A stretch of 64,000 nt of DNA from Winogradskyella ludwigii (GCF_013403985.1 NZ_JABFDF010000006.1:62001-126000), one strand, 5' to 3'; shown: positions 17,360-26,669, counted from the stretch's first letter. Made by a program: numbers and translations. Notes: generated by a model from the letters alone, not told the origin.

Positions 17360-18940
17360 ATGAAAAAACATCTACTCTTAGGCGTTGCATTTGCAATAGT
17401 AACGAGTTGTGGCACGTCTTCAAAAAGTAGTGCAAACGCATCTCAATCTAAACTATCTAAAAAAACAGATCCAACGGAATATGCTTCTACAATTACATCT
17501 GGAGAATTAAAAACCATGCTATACAAGTATGCTTCAGATGAGTTTGAAGGAAGAAACACAGGAGACAAAGGACAGAAAATGGCTGTGGAGTACTTAAAAC
17601 AAAAGTACGTAGATATGGGAATCCCAACACCTTTAGGTGGAGATGATTATTTTCAAGAAGTGCCTTTAGAAAAGAAAAAAGTAGCAGAAGCTAAAATTAC
17701 AGTCAATGGCAATTCATTTAATAATTTTGAAGATTATGTTGTTTTAGCAGTTTCAAAGAGCATAAATCTATCTATCAATGATATCGTTTATGTTGGTTAT
17801 GGTATTGATGACGATAACTATTCGGATTACAAGAACAGTGATGTAAAAGGAAAATTTGTTTTAGCAAAAGGAGGCGAACCTACTGATGCTGACGGTAATT
17901 TTGTGACTTCTGGAACCTCAGAAAACACAAAATGGAATAATGGTAGACAAGCCATATCTAGTAAAAGAGAAGCAGCCATAGCTAATGGAGCTAAAGGCCT
18001 TTTTTTAATGGATGATGCATTATTATCTAGATATGCACCTTTTTATCAGAGTCAAGCAGCATCAGGATCTGCAGGTCGCTTAACTTTAAAAAGTAATGCT
18101 GAAGGTATTACTATGTTACTAATAAACGAAAGTTTAGGAAAAGCACTACATCCTTCAATTATCGAAGACTCTTCACCAAAAACTATTAAAACAACACTGA
18201 GTTTAGAAATAGAGAACAAATCTGAATCTGTAATTTCTGAAAATGTAGTAGCCTATATTAAAGGTTCTGAAAAGCCAGAAGAAATCTTAGTAATATCTGC
18301 ACACTTAGATCACGAAGGCATAAAAAATGGTGAAATTTATAATGGTGCAGACGATGATGGTTCTGGTACTGTAGCACTTTTAGAAATTGCACAAGCATTT
18401 AAAATGGCCGAAAAAGCAGGTCATGGTCCAAAACGTTCTATTTTATTTTTACACGTTACAGGCGAAGAGAAAGGACTTTTAGGTTCTAAGCATTACGCTG
18501 ATAACGATCCTATTTTTCCTTTAGAAGACACTGTTGCCGATTTAAACATTGATATGATTGGTAGAACGGACCCAAAACGTACCATTGGCACAAGAAACTA
18601 CATTTACCTTATAGGAAGTGATAAATTAAGCACTGATTTGCATACTATCTCGGAAGAAGCCAATTCAAAATATATAAATATGGAATTGGATTACAAATTT
18701 AATGATGATAATGATCCTAACCGATTCTATTACAGGTCTGATCATTACAATTTTGCTAAAAATAACATTCCAGTAATATTTTATTTTAATGGTACACATG
18801 CAGATTACCATAAACCATCTGATACACCAGATAAAATAGAATACGATCTATTAGAAACAAGAACACGATTAGTTTTTTACACGGCTTGGGAAGTCGCAAA
18901 TAGAGACGAACGTCTCGTTGTTGATAAAGCTACTGAATAA
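17360..18940 (+). CDS. Lipoprotein M28 family metallopeptidase with PA-like domain
   Basis: The 526-residue lipoprotein (lipobox TSCG) is a longer paralogue of the upstream gene. Residues about 100-290 form a protease-associated-like domain with VYVGYGIDD and AKGLFLMDD. The M28 core then has SAHLDHEG, GADDDGSGT, TGEEKGLLGS, DMIGRTD and YRSDHYNF, supplying the metal ligands and catalytic glutamate. It would trim N-terminal residues from peptides at the cell surface or in the periplasm. A terminator follows 22 bp downstream. Confidence 0.92.
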   Translation: MKKHLLLGVAFAIVTSCGTSSKSSANASQSKLSKKTDPTEYASTITSGELKTMLYKYASDEFEGRNTGDKGQKMAVEYLKQKYVDMGIPTPLGGDDYFQEVPLEKKKVAEAKITVNGNSFNNFEDYVVLAVSKSINLSINDIVYVGYGIDDDNYSDYKNSDVKGKFVLAKGGEPTDADGNFVTSGTSENTKWNNGRQAISSKREAAIANGAKGLFLMDDALLSRYAPFYQSQAASGSAGRLTLKSNAEGITMLLINESLGKALHPSIIEDSSPKTIKTTLSLEIENKSESVISENVVAYIKGSEKPEEILVISAHLDHEGIKNGEIYNGADDDGSGTVALLEIAQAFKMAEKAGHGPKRSILFLHVTGEEKGLLGSKHYADNDPIFPLEDTVADLNIDMIGRTDPKRTIGTRNYIYLIGSDKLSTDLHTISEEANSKYINMELDYKFNDDNDPNRFYYRSDHYNFAKNNIPVIFYFNGTHADYHKPSDTPDKIEYDLLETRTRLVFYTAWEVANRDERLVVDKATE

Positions 18941-18961
18941 ATATAACGAACTAAACTATAT

Positions 18962-18993
18962 AAAAGGTCTTTCATTAATTTGATAGGCCTTTT
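18962..18993 (+). terminator. Terminator after the long M28 gene
   Basis: A 7-bp stem (AAAGGTC/GGCCTTT, one G-T pair) is followed by a T-run. The loop is long (16 nt), so this is a moderate-strength prediction. Confidence 0.6.
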
Positions 18994-19121
18994 TTGTATT
19001 TTATACACAAAGCAAGAAAAGGTTTCAAGAGATATAGTTCCAATAAGAGTCTAAACCTATTAAGATAGCGATAAAGCTAAAAATCTGTGCTTAGCATGTT
19101 TTTTTTGATAACAATAGGCAC

Positions 19122-19151
19122 AAAAAAAGCTCCTCATTTCTGAGAAGCTTT
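19122..19151 (-). terminator. Terminator of tRNA-His
   Basis: Reading leftward, AAGCTTCTCA-GAAA-TGAGGAGCTT followed by seven T: a 10-bp stem with one G-T pair and a GAAA tetraloop. It lies 10 bases after the tRNA 3' end. Confidence 0.88.
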
Positions 19152-19160
19152 GTATTTCTG

Positions 19161-19235
19161 GGTGGAAGACCGGGTTCGAACCGGCGACTTTCGGTACCAC
19201 AAACCGACGCTCTAACCAGCTGAGCTACAACCACC
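19161..19235 (-). tRNA. tRNA-His (GUG), with two U-U mismatches in the acceptor stem
   Basis: The 75-nt tRNA includes the encoded G-1 and C73 typical of tRNA-His. The D-arm TAGCTCAGCTGG, the anticodon loop TTGTGGT (anticodon GTG) and the T-arm GCCGG-TTCGAAC-CCGGT are normal. CCA is not encoded. The acceptor strands read GTGGTTG and CTTCCAC, so the fifth and sixth pairs are U-U. Consensus promoter and terminator flank it, so the gene looks functional. Confidence 0.93.
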
Positions 19236-19251
19236 ATTTTAAATTGGATTG

Positions 19252-19282
19252 CAAAGATAATTTATTTGTTATCTTTTGCAAA
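19252..19282 (-). promoter_or_regulatory. Consensus Bacteroidota promoter of tRNA-His
   Basis: On the minus strand TTTG-N19-TATCTTTG matches both elements with the same 19-bp spacing as the tRNA-Ser promoter. The -7 box ends 16 bases before the tRNA. Confidence 0.88.
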
Positions 19283-19294
19283 CAGTTTTTAATA

Positions 19295-20017
19295 TTATTT
19301 TAAATCAAATAACGATTCCACAGCCACAAATCTTTCAACTGTGTAACCCTCAGCGTGTTCCACACCAATTAATCTTCCTAAATTTCTTGCTCTATAATCA
19401 ATACTGTCCGTAAAGTTCTTGCTAGAGATCGGAGTTTCGGGTTCTTTGCTGCTAGGATCAAAAAATTGTGTCTTATAAGCGAGGACAGATTCTTCTTTTT
19501 TATCCATAAAACCAGAAACATCCACAACAACATCTGGCTCTATTTCTTTCCATTGTATATAGTGGTACACAACTTTTGGCCTCCAAGGTTCTTGAGGCTC
19601 ACTATCGTCCTTATAAATTGTTTCTACCTTCTTTAATCCGCTTAAAAAACAAGCGTCACTAACTAATTGACTTCCTTTTGGATGATCAATATGTCTATCG
19701 TCAATTGCATTACAAATTATGATTTCTGGCTTATAATAACGAATCATTTTTATAATCTCAAGCTGATGAACTTTATTATTAATAAAGAAACCATCTGCAA
19801 ACCTCATGTTAACTCGTGATTGTACTCCTAATATTTTAGCTGCATTAAAAGCCTCTTCATCTCTAGTTTCTGCTGTACCTCTTGTCCCCAACTCACCTCG
19901 CGTTAAATCTATAATACCTACTTTTTTACCATTTGATACTTCTTTGGCTAAAGTTGCACCACAACCTAACTCTACATCGTCTGGATGAGCTCCAATCGCT
20001 AATATGTCTAATTTCAT
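19295..20017 (-). CDS. bshB1: Bacillithiol biosynthesis deacetylase BshB1
   Basis: The 240-residue zinc hydrolase of the LmbE/PIG-L family removes acetate from GlcNAc-malate, the second step of bacillithiol synthesis in the cytoplasm. The zinc site is AHPDDVELG near residues 9-17, with a later HIDHPKG supplying His. The BshB1 type is indicated by the LTRGELGTRGT segment and the RNLGRLIGVEHAEGY end. Bacillithiol is the main low-molecular-weight thiol of many Bacteroidota. It is transcribed alone, divergently from pckA. Confidence 0.93.
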   Translation of the reverse strand: MKLDILAIGAHPDDVELGCGATLAKEVSNGKKVGIIDLTRGELGTRGTAETRDEEAFNAAKILGVQSRVNMRFADGFFINNKVHQLEIIKMIRYYKPEIIICNAIDDRHIDHPKGSQLVSDACFLSGLKKVETIYKDDSEPQEPWRPKVVYHYIQWKEIEPDVVVDVSGFMDKKEESVLAYKTQFFDPSSKEPETPISSKNFTDSIDYRARNLGRLIGVEHAEGYTVERFVAVESLFDLK

Positions 20018-20060
20018 GTTTTACTTTTAATGATTAAAAAACAATAAACTTATATTCCTT

Positions 20061-20090
20061 TAATGTGTTTTCATGACAAAAAACACATTA
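20061..20090. repeat. Hairpin TAATGTGTTTT-N8-AAAACACATTA
   Basis: Perfect 11-bp arms with loop CATGACAA, 44-73 bases upstream of bshB1. Neither side has the T-run of a terminator. It could be an operator or a structured leader. Confidence 0.6.
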
Positions 20091-20245
20091 TTTACTTCTT
20101 ATTACTAATTATTTAATGTCAAAAATATCAAAAATAAGATGGATTACCGATTTCTTTTTATTTCGCAAACGCTTTCGATTGTATAATCTTTAGAAATCTA
20201 TAATAATTAGCACTTATAATTGAAAAATCCTCAAAAGTCTCAAAG

Positions 20246-20261
20246 TATGACATTCGTCATA
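20246..20261. promoter_or_regulatory. Palindrome TATGAC-N4-GTCATA upstream of pckA
   Basis: A 16-bp perfect hyphenated palindrome sits 22 bp upstream of a candidate -7 box. The size and symmetry suit a dimeric regulator. Its identity is unknown; control by carbon status is only a guess from the target gene. Confidence 0.45.
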
Positions 20262-20427
20262 ATAATTACTTTCTTATCCATATAACTTTACATTATTAAT
20301 AAGAACAAAATGTAACTAACTTGTTAATAACCGTTTCAACATCTATAATGAGCTTATTTTCAATCATTATTTAAAATATTAATAAGTCCATATTAAAATT
20401 AAACGTCGAATTATAATTTATAGAATC

Positions 20428-22065
20428 ATGGAAAACACTTTAAAACAACCAAATATGAAAACTAGAGATCTCACAAAGTACGGATTAAAAGACACTAATG
20501 CCCATTGGAATCTTTCTCCAGAAAAACTGCAAGCCATTACCATTGAAAAAGGTATGGGTAAAGAAACTAAAAATGGAACATTAGCTGTTAATACAGGAAA
20601 ATACACAGGTCGTTCTCCTCAAGACCGTTTCATTGTAAAAGATGACTACACTAAAGATCGTGTTTGGTGGGGAAAAACAAACAAACCTATTTCTCCTGAA
20701 AACTTTGAAGCTTTAAAATCTGAAATCACGAACTACTTAAGCGGAAAAGAAATCTATGTAAGAGATGCTTATGTTTGTGCAGATCCTGAATATAAAACAA
20801 ACGTTAGAACTGTTACTGAATTACCTTGGTCTAACATGTTTACTTATAATATGTTTTTAAGATCTGACGAATCTGAATTAGAAAATTTTAAAGAAGATTG
20901 GTTGGTACTTTGTGCACCAGGTTACGAAGCTCCGGATCCTAAAAAATACGGTCTTCGTCAAGGGAATTTTTCAATTTTAAATTTCACAGATAAAATAGCC
21001 TTAATTGGAGGTTCTGCTTATACAGGTGAAATTAAAAAAGGGATCTTTTCTTCTTTAAACTTTGTTCTTCCTGTTGAAAAAAATGTTTTACCAATGCACT
21101 GTTCTGCTAACGTTGGTGAAGATGGTGATACAGCTATTTTCTTCGGATTATCAGGAACTGGAAAAACAACCTTATCTGCAGATCCAACTCGTAAATTAAT
21201 TGGTGATGATGAACATGGATGGACAGCAGATAATAATATCTTTAATTTTGAAGGAGGTTGTTACGCTAAAGTAATTGACCTTTCTGAAGAAAAAGAGCCA
21301 GATATTTTTAGAGCTATTAAACCAGGTGCCATTTTAGAAAATGTGATTTTTAAAGACAATGGTGATGTAGATTATATGGATAGCAGTATAACACAAAACA
21401 CACGTGTAAGTTACCCTATTTATAATATTGATAACATTCAGGTACCATCTTACGCTGGAAACCCTAAAAATATATTTTTCTTAACTGCAGATGCTTTTGG
21501 TGTATTACCTCCCGTATCTAAGTTAACTCCAGGACAGGCTGCATACCACTTTATTTCTGGTTATACTGCAAAAGTTGCTGGTACAGAAGCCGGAATTACA
21601 GAACCAGTACCTTCATTCTCTGCTTGTTTTGGTGAGCCTTTTATGCCATTACACCCAACAGTATATGCTGAGATGTTGAGTAAAAAAATGCAAGATGCTG
21701 GAGTAAACGTTTGGTTAATTAATACTGGTTGGAGCGCAGGACCTTACGGAACTGGTTCTCGTATTAAACTAAAATATACTAGAGCAATGATTACAGCGAT
21801 TCTAAACGGCGAATTAGATAATGTAGAATTTGCACAACACCCAATATTTGGCTTATTTATGCCAAAAACGTGTCCTAATGTTCCTAATGAAATATTAGAT
21901 CCTATGAACACTTGGGCAGATAAAGGAAATTATATCAGTAAATCAATTCAGTTAGCACATTCTTTCCACTTAAACTTTGAGAAATTTGCAAGTGAAGCTT
22001 CTGATCAAATCATTGAAGGCGGTCCATTAATTGATGAACATCACCATTTAAATGACCACATTTAA
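20428..22065 (+). CDS. pckA: Phosphoenolpyruvate carboxykinase (ATP)
   Basis: The 545-residue enzyme converts oxaloacetate and ATP to PEP, CO2 and ADP, the entry step of gluconeogenesis. Seen in order are GRSPQDRFIV, the substrate-binding RQGNFSILNFTDKIALIGGSAY region, the kinase-type P-loop GLSGTGKTTLS, the metal-binding LIGDDEHGW, and the adenine-binding RTRV-like TQNTRVSYP. Residue ranges match the E. coli enzyme. An alternative start at Met10 (20455, MKTRDL) is possible. A strong terminator follows. A long upstream region with a palindrome suggests regulation. Confidence 0.96.
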   Translation: MENTLKQPNMKTRDLTKYGLKDTNAHWNLSPEKLQAITIEKGMGKETKNGTLAVNTGKYTGRSPQDRFIVKDDYTKDRVWWGKTNKPISPENFEALKSEITNYLSGKEIYVRDAYVCADPEYKTNVRTVTELPWSNMFTYNMFLRSDESELENFKEDWLVLCAPGYEAPDPKKYGLRQGNFSILNFTDKIALIGGSAYTGEIKKGIFSSLNFVLPVEKNVLPMHCSANVGEDGDTAIFFGLSGTGKTTLSADPTRKLIGDDEHGWTADNNIFNFEGGCYAKVIDLSEEKEPDIFRAIKPGAILENVIFKDNGDVDYMDSSITQNTRVSYPIYNIDNIQVPSYAGNPKNIFFLTADAFGVLPPVSKLTPGQAAYHFISGYTAKVAGTEAGITEPVPSFSACFGEPFMPLHPTVYAEMLSKKMQDAGVNVWLINTGWSAGPYGTGSRIKLKYTRAMITAILNGELDNVEFAQHPIFGLFMPKTCPNVPNEILDPMNTWADKGNYISKSIQLAHSFHLNFEKFASEASDQIIEGGPLIDEHHHLNDHI

Positions 22066-22081
22066 TAATTCCATGACGGAT

Positions 22082-22109
22082 AAAGAGCCCTAATAAGGGC
22101 TCTTTTTTT
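22082..22109. terminator. Bidirectional terminator between pckA and the trans-sulfuration gene
   Basis: Perfect 10-bp stem AAAGAGCCCT-AATA-AGGGCTCTTT followed by a T-run. It serves the two convergent genes. Confidence 0.9.
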
Positions 22110-22154
22110 GTTTAAAAACTATGATTCTATTTTATAGACTCTAATCGACTACAA

Positions 22155-23306
22155 CTACTTTAATGCAGCTATCGCTTGCTTAATATCTCGTTTTAAATCT
22201 TTTGTTTCTTCAATACCAACGGAAAAACGAATTAGTTGATTACTAATCCCAACAGAATCTCGTTCCTCTTGTGTTAATAAAGCATGAGATGTTAAATATG
22301 GAGAAAGCATTGTACTCTCTACTCCTGCCAAACTCATAGACGATTTTATAAGTTTTAATTCTTTTTGAAATTGAAGCGCGTCTAAATCACTTGATAATTC
22401 AAAAGACATCATGGCTCCAAAGCCTGACATTTGAGATTTAGCTAATTGATATTCTGGATGCGATTTTAACCCTGGATAATATACTTTAGATACTTTAGGA
22501 TGCTTATCTAACCATTTTGCCATCTTCATAGCATTTTTAGTTTGTGCTTTAACTCTAAGTCCTAACGTTTTCATGCTGCGTTCTAACATCCAAACCGTCA
22601 TATCACTTAGACTTCCACCTAAATTTTTACCAACGTTCCAAATACGAAGCATATGCTCTTCTGAACTTGCAACAGCACCTGCACAAATATCGCTATGACC
22701 ACCAAAATATTTGGTTGCAGAATGCATGACCATATCAATTCCTAAATCCATAGGTTTTTGATTTACAGGAGAAGCAAACGTATTGTCTATAGATGTAAAA
22801 ATCCCTTTAGACTTCCCAAGCTTGGCAATGGCTTTAATATCTGTAACGGTTAATAATGGGTTTGAAGGGGTTTCAATATGAATCAGTTTAGTATTTTCTT
22901 GAAGTGCTGCTTCAAAATCTTCAACCTTATAACCATTGGTAAACGTATATTCTATACCATATTTAGGAAATTCTTCCTTTATAAAATTAACAGTTCCGCC
23001 ATACAACGTGTTTTGAACCACTATATGATCCCCTTGTTTTAAAAAGGCTAAAAACATTGTGCTTATAGCTGCCATTCCTGATCCGAAAATCATAGCCGCT
23101 TCTGTATGTTCTAAAGCTGCAATTTTTTTGGCTAAGAATTCTTGATTTGGTGTATTAAAATATCTTGGATAGCGTTTGACTTCAACATCTAAAAACTCGT
23201 AAGATGAACTTAAATACATTGGCGAAACGGCCCCTTTAAATTGTTCGTCTTTAACCTCGCCTACATGAGCGCAAATGGTATTTAACCCTTGTTTTTTCTT
23301 TGACAT
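22155..23306 (-). CDS. Trans-sulfuration family PLP enzyme (cystathionine synthase/lyase or methionine gamma-lyase type)
   Basis: The 383-residue PLP enzyme of the Cys/Met metabolism family has YGGTVNF, ETPSNPLL, the D in SIDNTFASP and the PLP lysine in MHSATKYFGGH (motif S-A-T-K-Y). VESTMLSPYLTSH and SVGIEETKDL complete the family pattern. It either joins O-succinyl-/acetyl-homoserine with a sulfur donor or cleaves cystathionine or methionine; sequence alone does not decide. A longer frame extends 28 codons upstream, but that part is not conserved-looking and the Met at 23306 (MSKKKQGLNTI) fits the family start, so that start was chosen. Confidence 0.88.
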   Translation of the reverse strand: MSKKKQGLNTICAHVGEVKDEQFKGAVSPMYLSSSYEFLDVEVKRYPRYFNTPNQEFLAKKIAALEHTEAAMIFGSGMAAISTMFLAFLKQGDHIVVQNTLYGGTVNFIKEEFPKYGIEYTFTNGYKVEDFEAALQENTKLIHIETPSNPLLTVTDIKAIAKLGKSKGIFTSIDNTFASPVNQKPMDLGIDMVMHSATKYFGGHSDICAGAVASSEEHMLRIWNVGKNLGGSLSDMTVWMLERSMKTLGLRVKAQTKNAMKMAKWLDKHPKVSKVYYPGLKSHPEYQLAKSQMSGFGAMMSFELSSDLDALQFQKELKLIKSSMSLAGVESTMLSPYLTSHALLTQEERDSVGISNQLIRFSVGIEETKDLKRDIKQAIAALK

Positions 23307-23449
23307 AATAATTTCTGATTTAATAAAAGCTAAATTGAGAATTACAGCTAAGGTTTTATAATGACTGAATAAAAAAGTGTAGTAATCCAATTGAGGATTG
23401 CCATGACCTTTAATAAAAAGGCATAGTTATCCTAAAATATTTCAATTAA

Positions 23450-26400
23450 CTACTTATAATATTTCTTATATTTTCTGAAAGAGAAAAATCCAAGTATAGC
23501 AACTATAACTAGAGTAATAGCTATAAACTGAAAACTCACTATTTGATCTCCACTAGCATAAGCATGTAAACCTGATAAATAGAAGTTAACACCAAAATAA
23601 GTCATTAGGATACTCGCAAAGGCTAAAATTGACATTAAGTTATAAATCCAACGACTTCTTAAACCAGGTACCAAGCGCATATGAATTACAAAAGCATAAA
23701 TCATAATACTAATTAAAGCCCAAGTTTCCTTTGGATCCCAGCCCCAATATCGTCCCCAACTTTCGTTTGCCCACATACCACCAAGAAAGTTTCCGATGGT
23801 TAACATTACCAAACCAACTGTTAGAGCCATTTCATTAATAATAGTTAACTCTTTAATATTAATAAGCATGCGCTCTTTATTCTCTTTTGTTGTTAAAATC
23901 ATTAATAATAATGAAACCACTCCTAAAATCATTCCTATTGCAAATGGACCATAACTAGCAACGATTACCGAAACGTGAATCATTAACCAATAGCCTTGTA
24001 AAACAGGTTGAAGGTTACCAATTGCAGGATCCATCCAATTCCAATGCGCTACCATTAAAATCATAGAACAAACAAATGCAGAAGCTGCAATTGTTAGAGA
24101 ACTCTTCTTAAGACCTAATAGAAAACCAAATAGCATTACTGACCAAGCAATATAAATCATAGATTCATAAGCATTACTCCAAGGTGCATGTCCTGATAAA
24201 TACCAACGTAGTATTAAACCTCCTAAATGGAATACAAATAAGAGTGCTATAATACCAATAAGCACATTAATTGCTGTTTTTAACCATGGACTTTTATACT
24301 TAAAAATTTGCACCACAATGAGTATCATAAGCAATGTACTTGCATACATGTACCAACTGAATAATCTTTTAAAAATATCGTAATCGTTATATAAAATTTC
24401 AGCTTTTATTTTATCGTCAGATAGCATGACTTCACTACCAAATTTTTGTTGTGTCTTTTTAATACCGTTAAGTAATTCTTCTGCTTTAGAATAATCACCT
24501 GTTTGTTTCGCATTATTTAAAGTCACTAAATACGCACTAAAGCCATTGTTAATAAAATTACCGTAAAGTGTATCTTCAATTTTTTCTCTTATCCCTTCTT
24601 CTCTAAACTCTAATGCCGAAATCCATTTGTTATTTTCATCATCAGGAATAGGAAATATTTTATTAGAACGACCTTCTATAGAATTATACAATAGGTTAAC
24701 TCTAGAATCGGCTTCTTTTACCTCCTTCTGAAAACCATTAGGAACCTGTGCCTTATAAGCTTCTTCTAAATATGGTGCTAATTTATATCTCCCTTCAGGA
24801 GTAAAATAATCTACAAGTCTCGAATATTGTTGGTCGTAATCAATACCTATTATTGTTCTTATAGAATCTGCTTTCCTTGTTTTTAAATAGATAATTGGCA
24901 CATTGTACCAAAGCATTGGACTTTCTTGTATAGATAGAAATACCTGATCTGAATTAAAATCTTCATACGTATCACTTTTACTCAATTTACGAAGCATCTC
25001 TGACGTGTAAGTATGCATTGGCATCATACGACCTCCATAATCTTGAATAACCATTTCTGAAAATTTCGCAGCATGCTCCTTTGGTGTAATATGCACCCTT
25101 AGAATAGAATCAATTTGTGCTTTTTCCGTTTGCTTTGTGTGATCGTGACCATCATCTCCAGAGTGTTCTTGAGCAAAACCAGCAACACTTACTAAAAGCA
25201 AAATCATGGTCATCATTTTTGCTTTCTTCTTTTTTATCTTATCTAATCGACTTCTTATTTCATCAAAACGAGTGTGTTTAGCAAAAAGAATAGCCATAAG
25301 TCCGAAGTATAATAACATGTAACCTGCATATGTGATATAAGTGCCCCAAAAATCATGGTTTACAGAAAGAACTGTTCTTGTTTCATTAGAGTCAAAACCC
25401 GATTGAAAAAAGCGGTAACCTCTATAATCTAAAACATGGTTCATGTAAATACGATAATCAAAATCACCTTTCTCTTTATCAAAAACCGTTACTCTACTTT
25501 CATAAGAAGAATATGCTTTTTCTGTACCAGGATATTTTTCTGCAATAAAATCATTGAGTTTAATCTCAAACGGTAGTTTTAATATTTTTGGACCGTATTG
25601 CAAGGCTATTTCTAAACCTCCAACTTCAATTTCTTCCAAACTACCATAATTCCCTTTACCACCTAGAAGACCTAATTTTTTAGTCTCACCGTTTGCTGTT
25701 ACGCTTAATATAATACCATCTTCATCATTTTTTAAGAATGCTGCTTTTTTTATAACTCCAAAATCACCTTTTACAATAGGTTTTGGCATTACAATTTGCA
25801 TATTACCAATAATGTATCTAGATCTTAAAATTAATGGTTGTAAACTATCTTTTATTAATTTACCAGTAGCACGCGTTGCCATAGTCATATAGTCTCCGTC
25901 GTAAGGTGAATGGATAAAAAGGCGTTGCTCTTTTTCTATAATATTTATAGCTCCTTCTTGAAAATTATTAAGAGAAAATAAAATATTATGTAGACTAACT
26001 GTTTTGCCATCTTCTAAAAAGTGATTATGTGGACCACTATCAGTTCCTTCTACCATTTTTAAATAGCGTTTTCCGGACTCATTTGGAATGACATCTTTTT
26101 CTGCCCCTTCAATAAACTCTTCGACTTTAATGTTAACTTCAGTATCACCATAATCAAAGGTCTTATCGAAATCATTATCTAATCGACTAGAAAAATCCAC
26201 TTCTTCCTCTACTCGACGTTGTTGTAATTGCCCATTAATTTCGTAATCTCCAATAATCCGACCTCCTATATATGTTTTTTGAGAGAAGAATTCACTTTCG
26301 GTTTCGCCTTCAACAATTGGCATCATACCTTCAAAACCAACATAACGCGTAATAAAAGCACCTAAGAGAATAAAAACAAAAGATAAATGCAAAATTAAAG

Positions 26401-26644
26401 TTGCCCATTTTTCTTTTTTATACAAACGGTATCTAAAAATATTACCTGCAAAATTGATGACAAAAAACACCATTATTGTTTCAAACCACCATGCATTATA
26501 AATTAACGTTCTAGTGTATGGTGTTGGAGACGTTCCCATGTTTCTATCTAAAATAGTACCAACTGCCATAGCAACGGCAAAGGCAATAAATAAAAACGCG
26601 GTAAGTTTTGTAGAGAATAGGAAATTAGCGATTTTCTTTTGCAT
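23450..26644 (-). CDS. ccsA: ResB-CcsA fusion, cytochrome c biogenesis protein
   Basis: The 1064-residue membrane protein carries both halves of the System II haem-delivery and ligation machinery. Residues 1-460 are ResB-like: three early helices and a large periplasmic part with a fourth helix near 445. A second hydrophobic stretch near 478 (MILLLVSVAGFAQE) looks like a signal peptide and precedes a His-rich linker. The C-terminal third has eight helices of CcsA with the haem-handling WWD motif WGRYWGWDPKE near residue 965. Such fusions act as complete cytochrome c synthases. It has its own -7 box 25 bases upstream. Confidence 0.95.
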   Translation of the reverse strand: MQKKIANFLFSTKLTAFLFIAFAVAMAVGTILDRNMGTSPTPYTRTLIYNAWWFETIMVFFVINFAGNIFRYRLYKKEKWATLILHLSFVFILLGAFITRYVGFEGMMPIVEGETESEFFSQKTYIGGRIIGDYEINGQLQQRRVEEEVDFSSRLDNDFDKTFDYGDTEVNIKVEEFIEGAEKDVIPNESGKRYLKMVEGTDSGPHNHFLEDGKTVSLHNILFSLNNFQEGAINIIEKEQRLFIHSPYDGDYMTMATRATGKLIKDSLQPLILRSRYIIGNMQIVMPKPIVKGDFGVIKKAAFLKNDEDGIILSVTANGETKKLGLLGGKGNYGSLEEIEVGGLEIALQYGPKILKLPFEIKLNDFIAEKYPGTEKAYSSYESRVTVFDKEKGDFDYRIYMNHVLDYRGYRFFQSGFDSNETRTVLSVNHDFWGTYITYAGYMLLYFGLMAILFAKHTRFDEIRSRLDKIKKKKAKMMTMILLLVSVAGFAQEHSGDDGHDHTKQTEKAQIDSILRVHITPKEHAAKFSEMVIQDYGGRMMPMHTYTSEMLRKLSKSDTYEDFNSDQVFLSIQESPMLWYNVPIIYLKTRKADSIRTIIGIDYDQQYSRLVDYFTPEGRYKLAPYLEEAYKAQVPNGFQKEVKEADSRVNLLYNSIEGRSNKIFPIPDDENNKWISALEFREEGIREKIEDTLYGNFINNGFSAYLVTLNNAKQTGDYSKAEELLNGIKKTQQKFGSEVMLSDDKIKAEILYNDYDIFKRLFSWYMYASTLLMILIVVQIFKYKSPWLKTAINVLIGIIALLFVFHLGGLILRWYLSGHAPWSNAYESMIYIAWSVMLFGFLLGLKKSSLTIAASAFVCSMILMVAHWNWMDPAIGNLQPVLQGYWLMIHVSVIVASYGPFAIGMILGVVSLLLMILTTKENKERMLINIKELTIINEMALTVGLVMLTIGNFLGGMWANESWGRYWGWDPKETWALISIMIYAFVIHMRLVPGLRSRWIYNLMSILAFASILMTYFGVNFYLSGLHAYASGDQIVSFQFIAITLVIVAILGFFSFRKYKKYYK

Positions 26645-26669
26645 AACTAAAGGCTTTTTTAAGCTCGTG

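Larger units (their letters stand above)
20018..20427. other. Divergent regulatory region between bshB1 and pckA
   Basis: This 410-bp region has no ORF of note. It contains an 11-bp-arm hairpin (20061-20090) on the bshB1 side and a TATGAC-N4-GTCATA palindrome (20246-20261) on the pckA side. A -7-like TAACTTTA at 20283-20290 would give pckA a leader of about 135 nt; no known riboswitch is recognised in it. Confidence 0.55.

Noticed and set aside
23307-23390. N-terminal extension of the trans-sulfuration enzyme
   Set aside because: The extra 28 codons have no similarity to the family, whose members begin near the Met at 23306.
23391-23449. Hairpin CCTTT-N5-AAAGG after the ResB-CcsA gene
   Set aside because: The stem is only 5 bp and no T-run follows, so it is not called as a terminator.
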